This document shows positions 7,880 through 16,547 of a DNA stretch of 64,000 nucleotides, in pieces. Made by a program: the position numbers and the translations under genes. A model generated the notes under the pieces. That model saw only the letters and a program-made list of their open reading frames with translations. It searched no databases and was not told the DNA's origin. The DNA is taken from the NCBI RefSeq assembly GCF_001423185.1, contig NZ_LMOB01000001.1, positions 1,144,875-1,208,874 on the forward strand, given 5' to 3'. Positions within the stretch are counted from its first letter, which is position 1. Every line of letters begins with the position of its first letter. The DNA is from Plantibacter sp. Leaf314 (lineage in GTDB: Bacteria; Actinomycetota; Actinomycetes; Actinomycetales; Microbacteriaceae).

Positions 7880-9046
7880 TCAGCGCCGGACGGCGCCGAG
7901 TCGCGGGAGTCGGGGGACGTTCGCCGTCGCGCCGGCATCTGCCGGGACCACGATCTCCTGCGACGCCGCGACGTCGACACCCTCGGCTTCGACCGTCAGC
8001 ACGGCGGCCGGATCCGTGGAGCGTTTGACGACCGCCAGAGCGACCGGGCCGAGCTCGTGGTGGATCGCGCTCGAGGTGATGCTCCCGACGGTCTTGCGGA
8101 CCGGCTCGTCGCCACCGGTGACGAGTACGACGTCCGACCCGGCACGCGGGAGGACCGCGTCGGAGCCGTCGAGAAGGAGCATGACGAGCCGGCGTGGCGG
8201 GTGCCCGAGGTTGTGCACCTTCGCGACCGTCTCCTGTCCCCGGTAGCACCCTTTGTTCAGGTGCACGGCGGAGCGGAGCCAATCGAGCTCGTGCGGGATG
8301 CTCCGCTCGTCGACCTCGGCCTGCAGCCGTGGACGCCAGGCGGCGATCCGCAGCGCCTCGGCGGCCAGGGAACCTGCGGCGGAGAACGCGCCCGCACGGA
8401 CCTGCTGCGCGAGCGCGTCGAGGGTGGCGCGCTCGACGATGGTCTCGGTCCACGTCCAGGTGGCACCCGGGTGCTCGCCCGTCGCGTACTGGTGACCGCC
8501 GACGGCGACCTCCGACCACGGGTCGTGCCAGACGAGCGGCAGCCCGTTGGGGGCTGCGGCGTCGATGGCGAGCCCCGCCGCTGCGCCGATCACCGCGTAC
8601 TGCTCCGTCGCGATGGCCACCTCGACGCGCAACATGAACCGCATGCGGTCCAGCCAGGCGTGGAGTGGAGCCGCATCGTCAGCCTCGGTGATGATCCAGG
8701 TGGTCGTTCCGTCGTCGAGCAGCTTGGCCGCGTGCTCGATCCGCCCGCTCTGGTCGAGGAAGAGCGTCTCGGTGGAGGTGCCGGCCGGCAGGGAGCGGAG
8801 GTCCTGGCTCGTGATGGAGTGCAGCCAACTCAATCGGTCCGGCCCCGTGATCGTCACGACGCCACGGTTGGAGAGGTCGACGATCGCCGTGCCACGGGAG
8901 ATCAGTCGCTGCTCGATGTTCGGGCTGCCGTAGTGCGAGGGGACGCCGTGGTCGAACGCGTCCGCCTGTTCGACGGCGCCGGGGAGGGTGAGGAAGGGTG
9001 AGCCGGGAACCGCGCTCGGAACGGCCGATCCGATGGATGTCGACAC
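7880..9046 (-). CDS. ygfZ: YgfZ/GcvT-like folate-binding protein
   Basis: The 388-aa protein is homologous to the glycine-cleavage T-protein fold. It has the diagnostic YgfZ/CAF17 signature KGCYRGQETVAKVH, whose cysteine is needed for Fe-S cluster enzyme maintenance. The N-terminal folate-binding part includes RGVVTITGPDRLSWLHSIT. The GTG start at 9046 lies 1 nt from the stop of the nitrobindin-like gene, indicating an operon. The pair YgfZ plus FABP-like protein is a recurring actinobacterial neighbourhood next to the mycothiol/GlnR locus. Confidence 0.88.
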   Translation of the reverse strand: MSTSIGSAVPSAVPGSPFLTLPGAVEQADAFDHGVPSHYGSPNIEQRLISRGTAIVDLSNRGVVTITGPDRLSWLHSITSQDLRSLPAGTSTETLFLDQSGRIEHAAKLLDDGTTTWIITEADDAAPLHAWLDRMRFMLRVEVAIATEQYAVIGAAAGLAIDAAAPNGLPLVWHDPWSEVAVGGHQYATGEHPGATWTWTETIVERATLDALAQQVRAGAFSAAGSLAAEALRIAAWRPRLQAEVDERSIPHELDWLRSAVHLNKGCYRGQETVAKVHNLGHPPRRLVMLLLDGSDAVLPRAGSDVVLVTGGDEPVRKTVGSITSSAIHHELGPVALAVVKRSTDPAAVLTVEAEGVDVAASQEIVVPADAGATANVPRLPRLGAVRR

Positions 9047-9047
9047 G

Positions 9048-9749
9048 TCAGTCGGCTTTGGCCAGGCGCGCCGAGGCGTGCGTGCGGAGATCCTGGCCGA
9101 GCGCGGCGATGTCCCACGCCCACAGCAGGTGGTTCTCGACGAGCCCGTACAGGCGCGTGGCTGCGGCGTACTCCTTGGCACCCGCAGTGCGCACCACGGC
9201 GTCGGTCGCGAGGTCGATGCGCGGGCCGTCGATCTGCCCCAGGTAGAGCTCGCTCACGCCGTTCGGGTGGACGATCGACACCTGCAGCGGGAAGGCGCCG
9301 GTCGAGGTACGCAGTGCCTCCACCGACTGGGCTGTGCCGAACGGCCTCGGCCCCTGGCCGGGGAGCATGCCCGGGCCCGGATCGCCTTCGATGAGGGGTC
9401 GTTCCAGACGCCAGTAGCCGGTCTCGGTGACGAGCGGTTCAGGGGCGGCCAGCGGATCGAGCGGGGCTTCCGTCGCCTCCGGACCGGCGTCGTCGTCGGA
9501 GAGGCTGTCGGCGTCCGTCGTCGAGCCACCCTCGGCATCGGCCGCAGGCTGCTCCGGGAGGAGCCAGGTGTACGAGTTGTAGTTCAGGTAGGGCAGGCCG
9601 TCGTGGCTGAAACTGACGCGCTGACCGAACTCGCGGGTGACGGTCTCTTCACCGATCTTGTAGTCGATGACCCCGGTGCCCTCCCAGACACCGATCAGCC
9701 AGGACAGCGGGACCAGTTCGCTCGGCAGGCCGCTCGGGATCTCGATCAT
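9048..9749 (-). CDS. Nitrobindin-type FABP-like heme-binding protein
   Basis: The 233-aa protein has a lipocalin-like beta-barrel. The family motif GVWEGTG is at about residues 20-26. Further family segments are FGQRVSFSHDGLPYLNYNS and the C-terminal ATRLYGLVENHLLWAWDIA, which includes the heme-ligand region of nitrobindins. An acidic/Ala/Pro-rich stretch of roughly 50 aa (about 70-120) is inserted after the second barrel segment and makes the protein longer than most relatives. It likely binds ferric heme, with NO/peroxynitrite chemistry known for the family. It heads the ygfZ-FUSC operon or follows the two small membrane genes. Confidence 0.82.
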   Translation of the reverse strand: MIEIPSGLPSELVPLSWLIGVWEGTGVIDYKIGEETVTREFGQRVSFSHDGLPYLNYNSYTWLLPEQPAADAEGGSTTDADSLSDDDAGPEATEAPLDPLAAPEPLVTETGYWRLERPLIEGDPGPGMLPGQGPRPFGTAQSVEALRTSTGAFPLQVSIVHPNGVSELYLGQIDGPRIDLATDAVVRTAGAKEYAAATRLYGLVENHLLWAWDIAALGQDLRTHASARLAKAD

Positions 9750-9761
9750 CGAGGAGCCCGA

Positions 9762-9872
9762 CTAGCGCTGTCCGCGGTACAGGTTCTTCAGCACCACGAC
9801 CGCGGTGAACGCGATGGCGAGGCTGGCGAGGACGAGCAAGCCGATGAAGAAGATTTCGAGAGCGAGCAGCAT
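9762..9872 (-). CDS. 36-aa single-helix membrane protein
   Basis: This short reading frame encodes MLLALEIFFIGLLVLASL and onward to LYRGQR. One transmembrane helix fills residues 2-28 and is followed by a basic tail. The ATG at 9872 has no Shine-Dalgarno sequence, but TAGACT (a -10-like hexamer) sits about 5-7 nt upstream, which would suit a leaderless mRNA. It lies tightly between the DUF membrane gene (9 nt) and the nitrobindin gene (12 nt). Function unknown. Confidence 0.55.
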   Translation of the reverse strand: MLLALEIFFIGLLVLASLAIAFTAVVVLKNLYRGQR

Positions 9873-9881
9873 GGGGAAAGT

Positions 9882-10172
9882 CTACCCCGCAGCCAGTGCG
9901 ATGAGGCCATACACGGCGCCTCCGAGCGCGAGGATCAGCACCGAGCCGGTCACGCTCGTCGACATGCGGTCGACGAACCCGATCTTCTGGCGGGTCAGCA
10001 ACTGAGCCGAGAACGCGGCGAGGGTGCAGAGACCGAGCGTCGCGGACAGCCCGTAGTAGGTCTCCCCCGGGCTCCAGAGCAGGCCGGACACGACGACACC
10101 GACGAGCGCGAGCGCCCAGATGGAGACGACGCTGATCCAGCGCAGCCGGGGAGAGAGGGTGGTTTCGCTCAC
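9882..10172 (-). CDS. Small integral membrane protein
   Basis: The 96-aa protein has three hydrophobic segments ([51 protein letters not shown]). I take the GTG at 10172 ([12 protein letters not shown]) because the reading from 10193 adds an odd polar MLCDNGS. GACAAT lies just upstream as a possible -10 element, so a leaderless transcript is possible. It diverges from glnR. Function unknown. Confidence 0.6.
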   Translation of the reverse strand: MSETTLSPRLRWISVVSIWALALVGVVVSGLLWSPGETYYGLSATLGLCTLAAFSAQLLTRQKIGFVDRMSTSVTGSVLILALGGAVYGLIALAAG

Positions 10173-10248
10173 GGACCCATTGTCACAGAGCATGGAGCAT
10201 GCGGACCACCTCCGGTCGCCGGTGCGACGGCGGGCGCAGTCGTTCGCC

Positions 10249-10254
10249 TAATAT
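10249..10254 (+). promoter_or_regulatory. Candidate -10 element of glnR
   Basis: TAATAT lies about 30 bp before the glnR start. No convincing -35 element is visible at the usual distance, so this is only a likely position for the promoter. Confidence 0.35.
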
Positions 10255-10282
10255 GGTTCCAAACTCAGTCGGGAGGATGCGC

Positions 10283-10972
10283 GTGGCGCAAATTTTGGTC
10301 TTGACCTCCATGGTCGGCACCGAGGTCCTCCCATCCCTCGGACTCCTCAGCCACCGCACCCGGCAGATCCCGGCCGATCCGTCGCAGCTCGTGAACGCGC
10401 CGAGTTCGGACCTGGTGCTGGTCGACGCCCGGCAGGATCTGGCGAGCGCGAAGTCGCTGTGCAAGATCCTCGGGGCGTCCGGCCTGTCCGTCCCCCTGCT
10501 CCTGATCCTCACCGAGGGCGGGCTCACCGCCGTCAGCGCCGACTGGGGCGTGAACGACGTCATCCTCGAGTCGGCCGGGCCGGCGGAGGTCGACGCACGG
10601 ATCCGGCTCGCCATCGGCCGTGCCTCGCAGGAACACTCGGCGAGCAAGATCCAGGCCTCGGGCGTGGTCATCGACGAGGCCAGCTACTCCGCGAAGGTCC
10701 ACGGCAAACCGCTCGACCTCACCTTCAAGGAGTTCGAGCTGCTCCGGTTCTTCGCGACCCATCCCTCCCGGGTGTTCACGCGCGAGCAGCTGCTCAGCGA
10801 GGTCTGGGGCTACGACTACTTCGGCGGCACCCGCACCGTCGACGTGCACGTCCGTCGGTTGCGCGCGAAGCTCGGAGACCTCGAGCAGCTCATCGGCACC
10901 GTGCGGAACGTCGGCTACCGATTCAACGTCTACGAGGATGATCATGCCCCGGCTGACGCTGTCGGTTCGTAA
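10283..10972 (+). CDS. glnR: GlnR-type atypical response regulator
   Basis: The 229-aa OmpR-family protein matches actinobacterial GlnR, the nitrogen-metabolism activator. Evidence includes the N-terminal pattern [35 protein letters not shown] and [18 protein letters not shown], which are characteristic of GlnR and not of canonical receivers. The C-terminal winged helix contains [20 protein letters not shown] and [22 protein letters not shown] at 10271-10276 is 6 nt from the GTG at 10283 but touches the ATG at 10277, so GTG is preferred. The 3' end overlaps mshD by 29 nt. Confidence 0.88.
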   Translation: MAQILVLTSMVGTEVLPSLGLLSHRTRQIPADPSQLVNAPSSDLVLVDARQDLASAKSLCKILGASGLSVPLLLILTEGGLTAVSADWGVNDVILESAGPAEVDARIRLAIGRASQEHSASKIQASGVVIDEASYSAKVHGKPLDLTFKEFELLRFFATHPSRVFTREQLLSEVWGYDYFGGTRTVDVHVRRLRAKLGDLEQLIGTVRNVGYRFNVYEDDHAPADAVGS

Positions 10973-11849
10973 CGTCGAGGACGCGCCGACGCGCGCCGCG
11001 CTCGACCGCCTCGTCCGGACGGCGTCGCTCGTCGACGGCCAGCCGCCGTTCAGCGACCAGTCGCTCATCGACGTCGCCTCGGGCGCCCGCACCCTGATCC
11101 TCGCGGTCGAGCCCCAGGATCCGCCCGTCGACCCGGACGACTTCGCCGTCGTCGGCGCGGCCATCGTCGGGCACGGGGAACTCGAGTTCGTGATCGAGCC
11201 CGAGTGGCGAGGGCACGGGTACGGCCGCGCGGCACTCCGCGGAGTCCTCTCGAACTGCCCGCCGAACGTCCGCATCTGGGCGCACGGCGACCACCCCTCC
11301 TCCCGGGCGCTCGCCGAGGAGTTCGGATTCTCGTCCGTCAGGACGCTCCTGCAGCTGCGCTTGACGAAGGCGCCGTCGAACCGCGCCCGATCGGCGACCG
11401 CCGCGCACGCGGACGTCACGATCGAGACCTTCCGGCCGGGTGTCGACGAACAGGAATGGCTCGAGGTGAACGCGCTCGCGTTCGTCGGCCATCCCGAGCA
11501 GGGGCGGATGACCCTCGACGACCTCCGCGCGCGCGAGGCCGAGTCGTGGTTCGACGCCGGCGACTTCCTCCTGGCCCGCGGCTCAGACGGCGACCTGCTC
11601 GGGTTCATCTGGCTCAAGATCGAGGAGACGGTCGGCGAGGTGTACGCGGTGGGCGTGCACCCGGCGGCAGGCGGCCGCGGACTCGGAAGACTCCTGATGG
11701 AAGCCGGGATGGCGCGGCTGCGCGACCGTGCGGTCGACGCCGTCACGCTCTACGTCGAAGCGGACAACGTGCCGGCGGTCTCGCTGTACCGATCCCTCGG
11801 ATTCACCGACCACACGATCGACGTCCAGTACGCGAGAACCGACGCCTGA
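10944..11849 (+). CDS. mshD: Mycothiol synthase
   Basis: The 301-aa protein has two GNAT acetyltransferase domains. MshD transfers acetyl from acetyl-CoA to Cys-GlcN-inositol, the last step of mycothiol synthesis. The N-terminal domain contains [14 protein letters not shown]. The active C-terminal domain contains [20 protein letters not shown] and ends with [19 protein letters not shown]. The ATG at 10944 has GAGG about 6 nt upstream; an alternative ATG at 10938 adds MI. It begins inside the end of glnR, so coupled translation is likely. Presence of mshD marks the host as an actinobacterium. Confidence 0.92.
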   Translation: MPRLTLSVRNVEDAPTRAALDRLVRTASLVDGQPPFSDQSLIDVASGARTLILAVEPQDPPVDPDDFAVVGAAIVGHGELEFVIEPEWRGHGYGRAALRGVLSNCPPNVRIWAHGDHPSSRALAEEFGFSSVRTLLQLRLTKAPSNRARSATAAHADVTIETFRPGVDEQEWLEVNALAFVGHPEQGRMTLDDLRAREAESWFDAGDFLLARGSDGDLLGFIWLKIEETVGEVYAVGVHPAAGGRGLGRLLMEAGMARLRDRAVDAVTLYVEADNVPAVSLYRSLGFTDHTIDVQYARTDA

Positions 11850-11879
11850 TCCCGCTCCACAGCACGCCAGGGTGACCGC

Positions 11880-11901
11880 ATTTACAGAGTGTTCACCGCA
11901 G
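11880..11901 (+). promoter_or_regulatory. PHO-box-like direct repeat upstream of ppk
   Basis: Two 11-nt units, ATTTACAGAGT and GTTCACCGCAG, lie 40-60 bp before the ppk start. A weaker unit containing GGTGACC precedes them. The layout matches PhoP/RegX3 boxes (GTTCACC heptamers on an 11-nt period). This suggests ppk is induced by phosphate starvation. Confidence 0.55.
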
Positions 11902-11940
11902 TCGTCGCGACCACCGCCGTCACGGTGTCATGATGAAGAC

Positions 11941-14136
11941 ATGCCAGCAGACCCAACCGTGCTCGACGTCGGCCTCGATGGAGACGACGAGGACTTCGAT
12001 CCCGCGTTCGAGCGCAACGATCCGGCGCTCCCCGAGCACCGCTACCTCGACCGCGAACTCAGCTGGCTCGCCTTCAACCAGCGCGTGCTCGAGCTCGCAG
12101 AGGACCCGGCGCTCCCCGTCCTCGAGCGCGCCAACTTCCTCGCGATCTTCGCGTCGAACCTCGACGAGTTCTTCATGGTCCGGGTCGCGGGTCTGAAGCG
12201 ACGCATCCTCACCGGCCTGGCCGTCCCCACGAACGTGGGCAACGCCCCGGCCGACGTCCTCTCCGAGATCTCGCAGCAGGCCCACATCCTCCAGGAGCGG
12301 CACGCCCGCGCCTGGCACGACCTCGTGCGTCCCGACCTCGCGGAACGCGGCGTCACCGTCGTCACCTGGGACTCGCTCGACGCCGCAGACCGCGACTACC
12401 TGAGCGAGTACTTCAGCAACCAGGTCTTCCCCGTCCTCATGCCGCTCGCGGTCGACCCGGCCCACCCCTTCCCCTACATCTCGGGGCTCTCGCTGAACCT
12501 CGCGGTGCGGGTGCGGAACACGCGCAGCGGGCGCGAGGAGTTCGCCCGGCTCAAGGTGCCCCAGATGATGCCGCGCTTCGTCCGCGTCGGCCCGGCCGAG
12601 CGTCGCTCCGCGGCACTCGACACCGCCCCGAGCGTCCGCTACATCGCGCTCGAGGAGGTCATCGCCAACCACCTGGGCCATCTGTTCCCCGGCATGGAGA
12701 TCGTCGATCACCACGTGTTCCGCGTCACCCGCAACGAGGACATGGTGATCGAGGAGGACGAGACCGAGAACCTCATCCAGGCACTCGAGAAGGAGCTGCT
12801 GCGTCGTCGGTTCGGCCCGCCGATCCGCCTCGAGATCACCGACGACATGGACGACGTCACGCTCGGCCTGCTCGTCCGCGAACTCGACATCACGGAGCAG
12901 GAGGTCTACCGCCTCCCGTCGCCGCTCGACCTCGGTGGGCTCTTCAGCCTCGCCGGTATCGACCGTCCCGACCTCCAGTACCCGAAGCGGGTGCCCACGA
13001 CCGCGCTGCAGTTCCAGCCCGACGAGCCGAACGGCAAGCCCGACCTCTTCCGGTCGATCGCGAGGGAGGACGTCCTGGTCCACCACCCCTACGAGTCCTT
13101 CGCCACGAGCGTGCAGGCCTTCATCGAGCAGGCGGCGGCCGACCCGCACGTCCTGGCCATCAAGCAGACCCTGTACCGGACCTCCGGAGACAGCCCCATC
13201 GTCGAAGCACTGATCGACGCCGCGGAAGCGGGCAAGCAGGTCCTCGCCCTCGTCGAGATCAAGGCGCGCTTCGACGAGCAGAACAACATCTCCTGGGCCC
13301 GAAAGCTCGAGAAGGCAGGCGTGCACGTCGTCTACGGGCTCGTCGGCTTGAAGACCCATTGCAAGCTCGCCCTCGTCGTCCGTCAGGAGCGGGGCGTGCT
13401 GCGCCACTACAGCCACATCGGCACGGGTAACTACAACCCGAAGACGAGCCGGATCTACGAGGACCTCGGCCTGTTCACGGCCGACGACCAAGTAGGCAAG
13501 GACCTCACGCGGCTCTTCAACGAGCTGTCCGGCTACGCCATCGAGAAGAAGTTCAAGCGCCTCCTCGTCGCGCCCCGCCACCTCCGCAAGGGACTGCTCA
13601 AGCACATCGAGCAGGAACGGACGAACGCAGAGGAGGGCAAGCCCTCCGGCATCCGCATCAAGGTCAACTCCATGGTGGACGAGGCGATCATCGACGCCCT
13701 GTACCGCGCGAGCCAGGCGGGCGTGCCCGTCGACCTCTGGGTGCGCGGCATCTGCGCGCTGAAGCCCGGCCAGCCGGGCATGAGCGAGACGATCCGCGTG
13801 CGGTCCATCCTCGGGCGGTACCTCGAGCACTCCCGCATCTTCTCGTTCCACAACGACGGCGATCCGCACGTGTTCATCGGCAGCGCCGACATGATGCACC
13901 GCAACCTCGACCGCCGGGTCGAGGCACTCGTGCGCCTCACCGATCCGAAGCATCTCGCCGCGACCGCCGCCATGTTCGAGCAGGCCCTCGACGAGCGGAC
14001 CTCGTCGTGGTGGCTCGACGCCGACGGGGTGTGGACACGCCACGCGGTCGACGCTGATGGCCAGCCGCTCACGGATCTGCAAGACTCCCTCATGCTCGAG
14101 ACCGCGGCGCGCCGGCGCCCGAGGAGTCGTCGCTGA
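11941..14136 (+). CDS. ppk1: Polyphosphate kinase 1
   Basis: The 731-aa cytoplasmic or peripheral enzyme makes polyphosphate from ATP. The N-terminal domain begins with [19 protein letters not shown] and [19 protein letters not shown]. The autophosphorylation histidine region is [16 protein letters not shown], and a second catalytic histidine region is [10 protein letters not shown]. The length matches the family. The ATG at 11941 lies downstream of a PHO-box-like repeat, tying it to phosphate control. A NUDIX/phosphatase gene follows after 52 bp, an order conserved in actinobacteria. Confidence 0.96.
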   Translation: MPADPTVLDVGLDGDDEDFDPAFERNDPALPEHRYLDRELSWLAFNQRVLELAEDPALPVLERANFLAIFASNLDEFFMVRVAGLKRRILTGLAVPTNVGNAPADVLSEISQQAHILQERHARAWHDLVRPDLAERGVTVVTWDSLDAADRDYLSEYFSNQVFPVLMPLAVDPAHPFPYISGLSLNLAVRVRNTRSGREEFARLKVPQMMPRFVRVGPAERRSAALDTAPSVRYIALEEVIANHLGHLFPGMEIVDHHVFRVTRNEDMVIEEDETENLIQALEKELLRRRFGPPIRLEITDDMDDVTLGLLVRELDITEQEVYRLPSPLDLGGLFSLAGIDRPDLQYPKRVPTTALQFQPDEPNGKPDLFRSIAREDVLVHHPYESFATSVQAFIEQAAADPHVLAIKQTLYRTSGDSPIVEALIDAAEAGKQVLALVEIKARFDEQNNISWARKLEKAGVHVVYGLVGLKTHCKLALVVRQERGVLRHYSHIGTGNYNPKTSRIYEDLGLFTADDQVGKDLTRLFNELSGYAIEKKFKRLLVAPRHLRKGLLKHIEQERTNAEEGKPSGIRIKVNSMVDEAIIDALYRASQAGVPVDLWVRGICALKPGQPGMSETIRVRSILGRYLEHSRIFSFHNDGDPHVFIGSADMMHRNLDRRVEALVRLTDPKHLAATAAMFEQALDERTSSWWLDADGVWTRHAVDADGQPLTDLQDSLMLETAARRRPRSRR

Positions 14137-14188
14137 CGAAGCGGCACCGCGACCTGGACGAGCACCACCACACGACGAGGTAGAGACC

Positions 14189-15127
14189 ATGACGACGACG
14201 GCAATCTATGCAGCCGGTGCGGTGTGCTGGCGTCTCATCGACGGGAAGGTCCACCTCCTCGTCATCCACCGCACGGTGTACGGCGACATCACGATCCCCA
14301 AGGGGAAGGTCGACCCGGGCGAGACCCTCGCGGAGACGGCCGTCCGGGAGATCAAGGAGGAGACGGGCCTGAGCGTCCACCTCGGGGTCCCCCTCGGTGT
14401 CTCCACCTACCCGCTGTCCAGCGGTCGCGAGAAGATCGTCCACTACTGGTCCGCCGAGGTCACCGAGCAGGCCGTCCGCGAGAGCACGTTCATCCCCAAC
14501 GGGGAAGTCGCCGCCCTGGAGTGGGTCAGCATCAAGCGTGCACGGAGCTACCTCAGCTACGAGCGCGACGTCGAGATCCTCGAGACGTTCGCCGCGCTCG
14601 TCGAAGAGGGCGTTACCGCGACCTTCGCCCTCATCGCCATGCGGCACGGCAAAGCCACGTCCCCCTCCGAATGGCCTGGCGAGGACGCGACCCGGCCACT
14701 CGCCGCCCGAGGCGTCAAACAGGCCGCCGGCAACGTCGCGACCCTGCTCGCCTTCGGTCCGCGCAAGATCGTCACCAGCACGGCCGTGCGCTGCGTCTGC
14801 ACCGTGAGCCCCATCGCCGCCGCCGCGGGCATCGAGCCCAAACGCTCCGAGCTGATCAGCCAGGACGCGTACGAACGAGGAGAGGCCGACGTCCGCCGGG
14901 TCGTCGGGCGCCGCGTGCGCGCACTGAAGACCGCCATCCTCTGCAGCCACGGTCCCGTCCTCCCCGAGATCCTCCGCGAGATCGCCCTGGCGACCGGCTC
15001 GACCCGCGGGTCCTACCTCGGCAGCGCGGCAGCACTCGAGACGGGTGCGTTCTCGATCGTGCACCTCTCACGGACCAACCCGAGCTCCGGCATCATCGCG
15101 ATCGAGACCCACGAACCACGCGTCTGA
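14189..15127 (+). CDS. NUDIX hydrolase fused to histidine phosphatase (MutT1-like)
   Basis: The 312-aa protein has two domains. The N-terminal NUDIX box (residues 39-61) has G39, E45, R53-E54, E57-E58 and G60 in the GX5EX7REUXEEXGU pattern. The C-terminal histidine-phosphatase domain starts with LIAMRHGKA at about residue 150 and contains ILCSHGPVLPEI. Mycobacterial MutT1 has the same layout and hydrolyses 8-oxo-(d)GTP and diadenosine polyphosphates, so a nucleotide-pool cleaning role is likely. It follows ppk by 52 bp, and a strong terminator comes after it. Confidence 0.9.
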   Translation: MTTTAIYAAGAVCWRLIDGKVHLLVIHRTVYGDITIPKGKVDPGETLAETAVREIKEETGLSVHLGVPLGVSTYPLSSGREKIVHYWSAEVTEQAVRESTFIPNGEVAALEWVSIKRARSYLSYERDVEILETFAALVEEGVTATFALIAMRHGKATSPSEWPGEDATRPLAARGVKQAAGNVATLLAFGPRKIVTSTAVRCVCTVSPIAAAAGIEPKRSELISQDAYERGEADVRRVVGRRVRALKTAILCSHGPVLPEILREIALATGSTRGSYLGSAAALETGAFSIVHLSRTNPSSGIIAIETHEPRV

Positions 15128-15155
15128 GCGGTCCGCGCACCCAGAGCGACCGGAG

Positions 15156-15178
15156 CGGCCCCCGAACGGGGGCCGTTT
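15156..15178 (+). terminator. Rho-independent terminator after the NUDIX gene
   Basis: CGGCCCCC pairs with GGGGGCCG around a GAAC-type loop and is followed by TTTCGTG. It ends the ppk-NUDIX unit before the pstS promoter. Confidence 0.75.
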
Positions 15179-15220
15179 CGTGCGTATTCCCGGCGTCGCG
15201 CAAGGAAGCCGTCGATCTCC

Positions 15221-15242
15221 GTTCACCCGTTGTTTACCAGCG
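15221..15242 (+). promoter_or_regulatory. PHO box upstream of pstS
   Basis: Two adjacent 11-nt direct repeats, GTTCACCCGTT and GTTTACCAGCG, lie 85-106 bp before the pstS start. They match the GTTCACC-type units bound by PhoP/RegX3 response regulators, fitting the senX3-regX3 pair in this window. Confidence 0.72.
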
Positions 15243-15326
15243 CGGGGGATGCTCGTCATGCCGCATGGTTAGCGTCACTGACGAGCCAGCACCGGCTCGC
15301 ACCCACACCAATGAATGGACATCCCT

Positions 15327-16418
15327 GTGAAGTTCTCACGTTTCGGCCGCGTCGCGGTCGTAGCAGCAGTCGCAGCCGTCGCACTGACCTCCTGTGCGGC
15401 CAACGAAGGCGGCGCCACCGCCACGAGCGCAGCCGCCAGCGACCTCAAGGGCAGCCTGGCCGGCAGCGGCGCTTCGTCGCAGGGCAGCGCCCAGGAAGCC
15501 TGGGTCGCCGCCTTCCAGACGGCCAACCCGGACGTCACCATCAACTACTCCCCCGACGGCTCCGGCGCCGGCCGTAAGGCGTTCATCGCCGGCGGCGTGC
15601 AGTTCGCCGGTTCGGACTCGGCCCTCTCCGACGAGGAGCTCTCGAGCACCTTCGCCGCGTGTGCAGCCGACTCCAAGGCGATCGACCTCCCGGTCTACAT
15701 CTCCCCGATCGCGGTCATCTTCAACGTCGAGGGCGTCGACGAGCTGAACCTCGACGCAGCGACCATCGCGAAGATCTTCGCCGGTCAGATCACCAGCTGG
15801 GACGACCCGGCGATCGTCGCCCTGAACCCTGAGGCGAAGCTGCCGTCGACGGCCATCACCGCCGTCCACCGTTCGGACGACTCGGGTACGACGAAGAACT
15901 TCGCCGACTACCTGAACAAGAACGCACCGGACGTCTGGACCGCAGAGCCGGCCGACACCTTCCCGTTCCAGTCGGGTGAGGGCGCCAAGGGCACCTCGGG
16001 TGTCGTCGACACCGTCAAGGGCGGCACCGGCACCATCGGCTACGCCGACGCGTCGAAGGCCGGCGACCTCGGTGTCGCGAAGATCAAGGTCGGCGAGGAG
16101 TTCGTCGAGTACAGCGCCGAGGGTGCTGCCGCCGTCGTCGAGGGCTCGCCGCTCGTCGAGGGCCGTGAGGCGAACGACATCGCGATCAAGCTCGACCGCG
16201 AGACCACGGACGCGACCCACTACCCGATCGTGCTCGTGAGCTACCTCATCACCTGCCAGGAGTACGCGGACCCCAAGGCCGCCGACCTCGTCAAGGCGTA
16301 CGCCGGCTACATCGCCAGCGACGCCGGCCAGGAAGAGGCTGCGAAGTCGGCCGGTGCTGCGCCGCTCTCCGCCGACCTCGCCAAGAAGGTTCAGGACGCG
16401 ATCGCGTCCATCAAGTAG
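15327..16418 (+). CDS. pstS: Phosphate ABC transporter substrate-binding lipoprotein PstS
   Basis: The 363-aa high-affinity phosphate-binding protein is anchored by lipid at the outer face of the membrane. The signal peptide ends in the lipobox ALTSC (Cys about residue 23). Phosphate-binding segments are visible: AGSGASSQGSAQEAW, ITAVHRSDDSGTTKNF and the cluster around SGEGAKGTSGVVDTV. I chose GTG at 15327 (VKFSRFGRVAVVAA) because it gives a normal signal peptide; an ATG at 15315 would add four residues. It is the first gene of pstSCAB, under a PHO box. Confidence 0.95.
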   Translation: MKFSRFGRVAVVAAVAAVALTSCAANEGGATATSAAASDLKGSLAGSGASSQGSAQEAWVAAFQTANPDVTINYSPDGSGAGRKAFIAGGVQFAGSDSALSDEELSSTFAACAADSKAIDLPVYISPIAVIFNVEGVDELNLDAATIAKIFAGQITSWDDPAIVALNPEAKLPSTAITAVHRSDDSGTTKNFADYLNKNAPDVWTAEPADTFPFQSGEGAKGTSGVVDTVKGGTGTIGYADASKAGDLGVAKIKVGEEFVEYSAEGAAAVVEGSPLVEGREANDIAIKLDRETTDATHYPIVLVSYLITCQEYADPKAADLVKAYAGYIASDAGQEEAAKSAGAAPLSADLAKKVQDAIASIK

Positions 16419-16428
16419 TCCGACGGTC

Positions 16429-16457
16429 GAGCGTGCCGGGTCCTGCCCGGCACGCTC
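16429..16457 (+). terminator. Intercistronic hairpin between pstS and pstC
   Basis: A 12-bp perfect stem (GAGCGTGCCGGG with its complement) closes on TCCTG just after pstS and has no U tract. By analogy with other binding-protein operons it may protect the pstS mRNA end or partly terminate, which would give more PstS than membrane components. That role is inferred. Confidence 0.55.
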
Positions 16458-16547
16458 GTCCTGCGTCACCAGCACCCGCAGTACCCGCAGTACCCGCTCC
16501 CCGAACTGTCGAGGGGCACCACCATCGCATCGAGAGAACGGGAACCC

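Noticed and set aside
8988..10304. 438-codon plus-strand frame over the nitrobindin and small membrane genes
   Set aside because: Antisense shadow; the minus-strand genes show family motifs and operon spacing.
11920..14190. 756-codon frame antisense to ppk
   Set aside because: ppk carries all catalytic motifs; the antisense frame has no recognisable domain.
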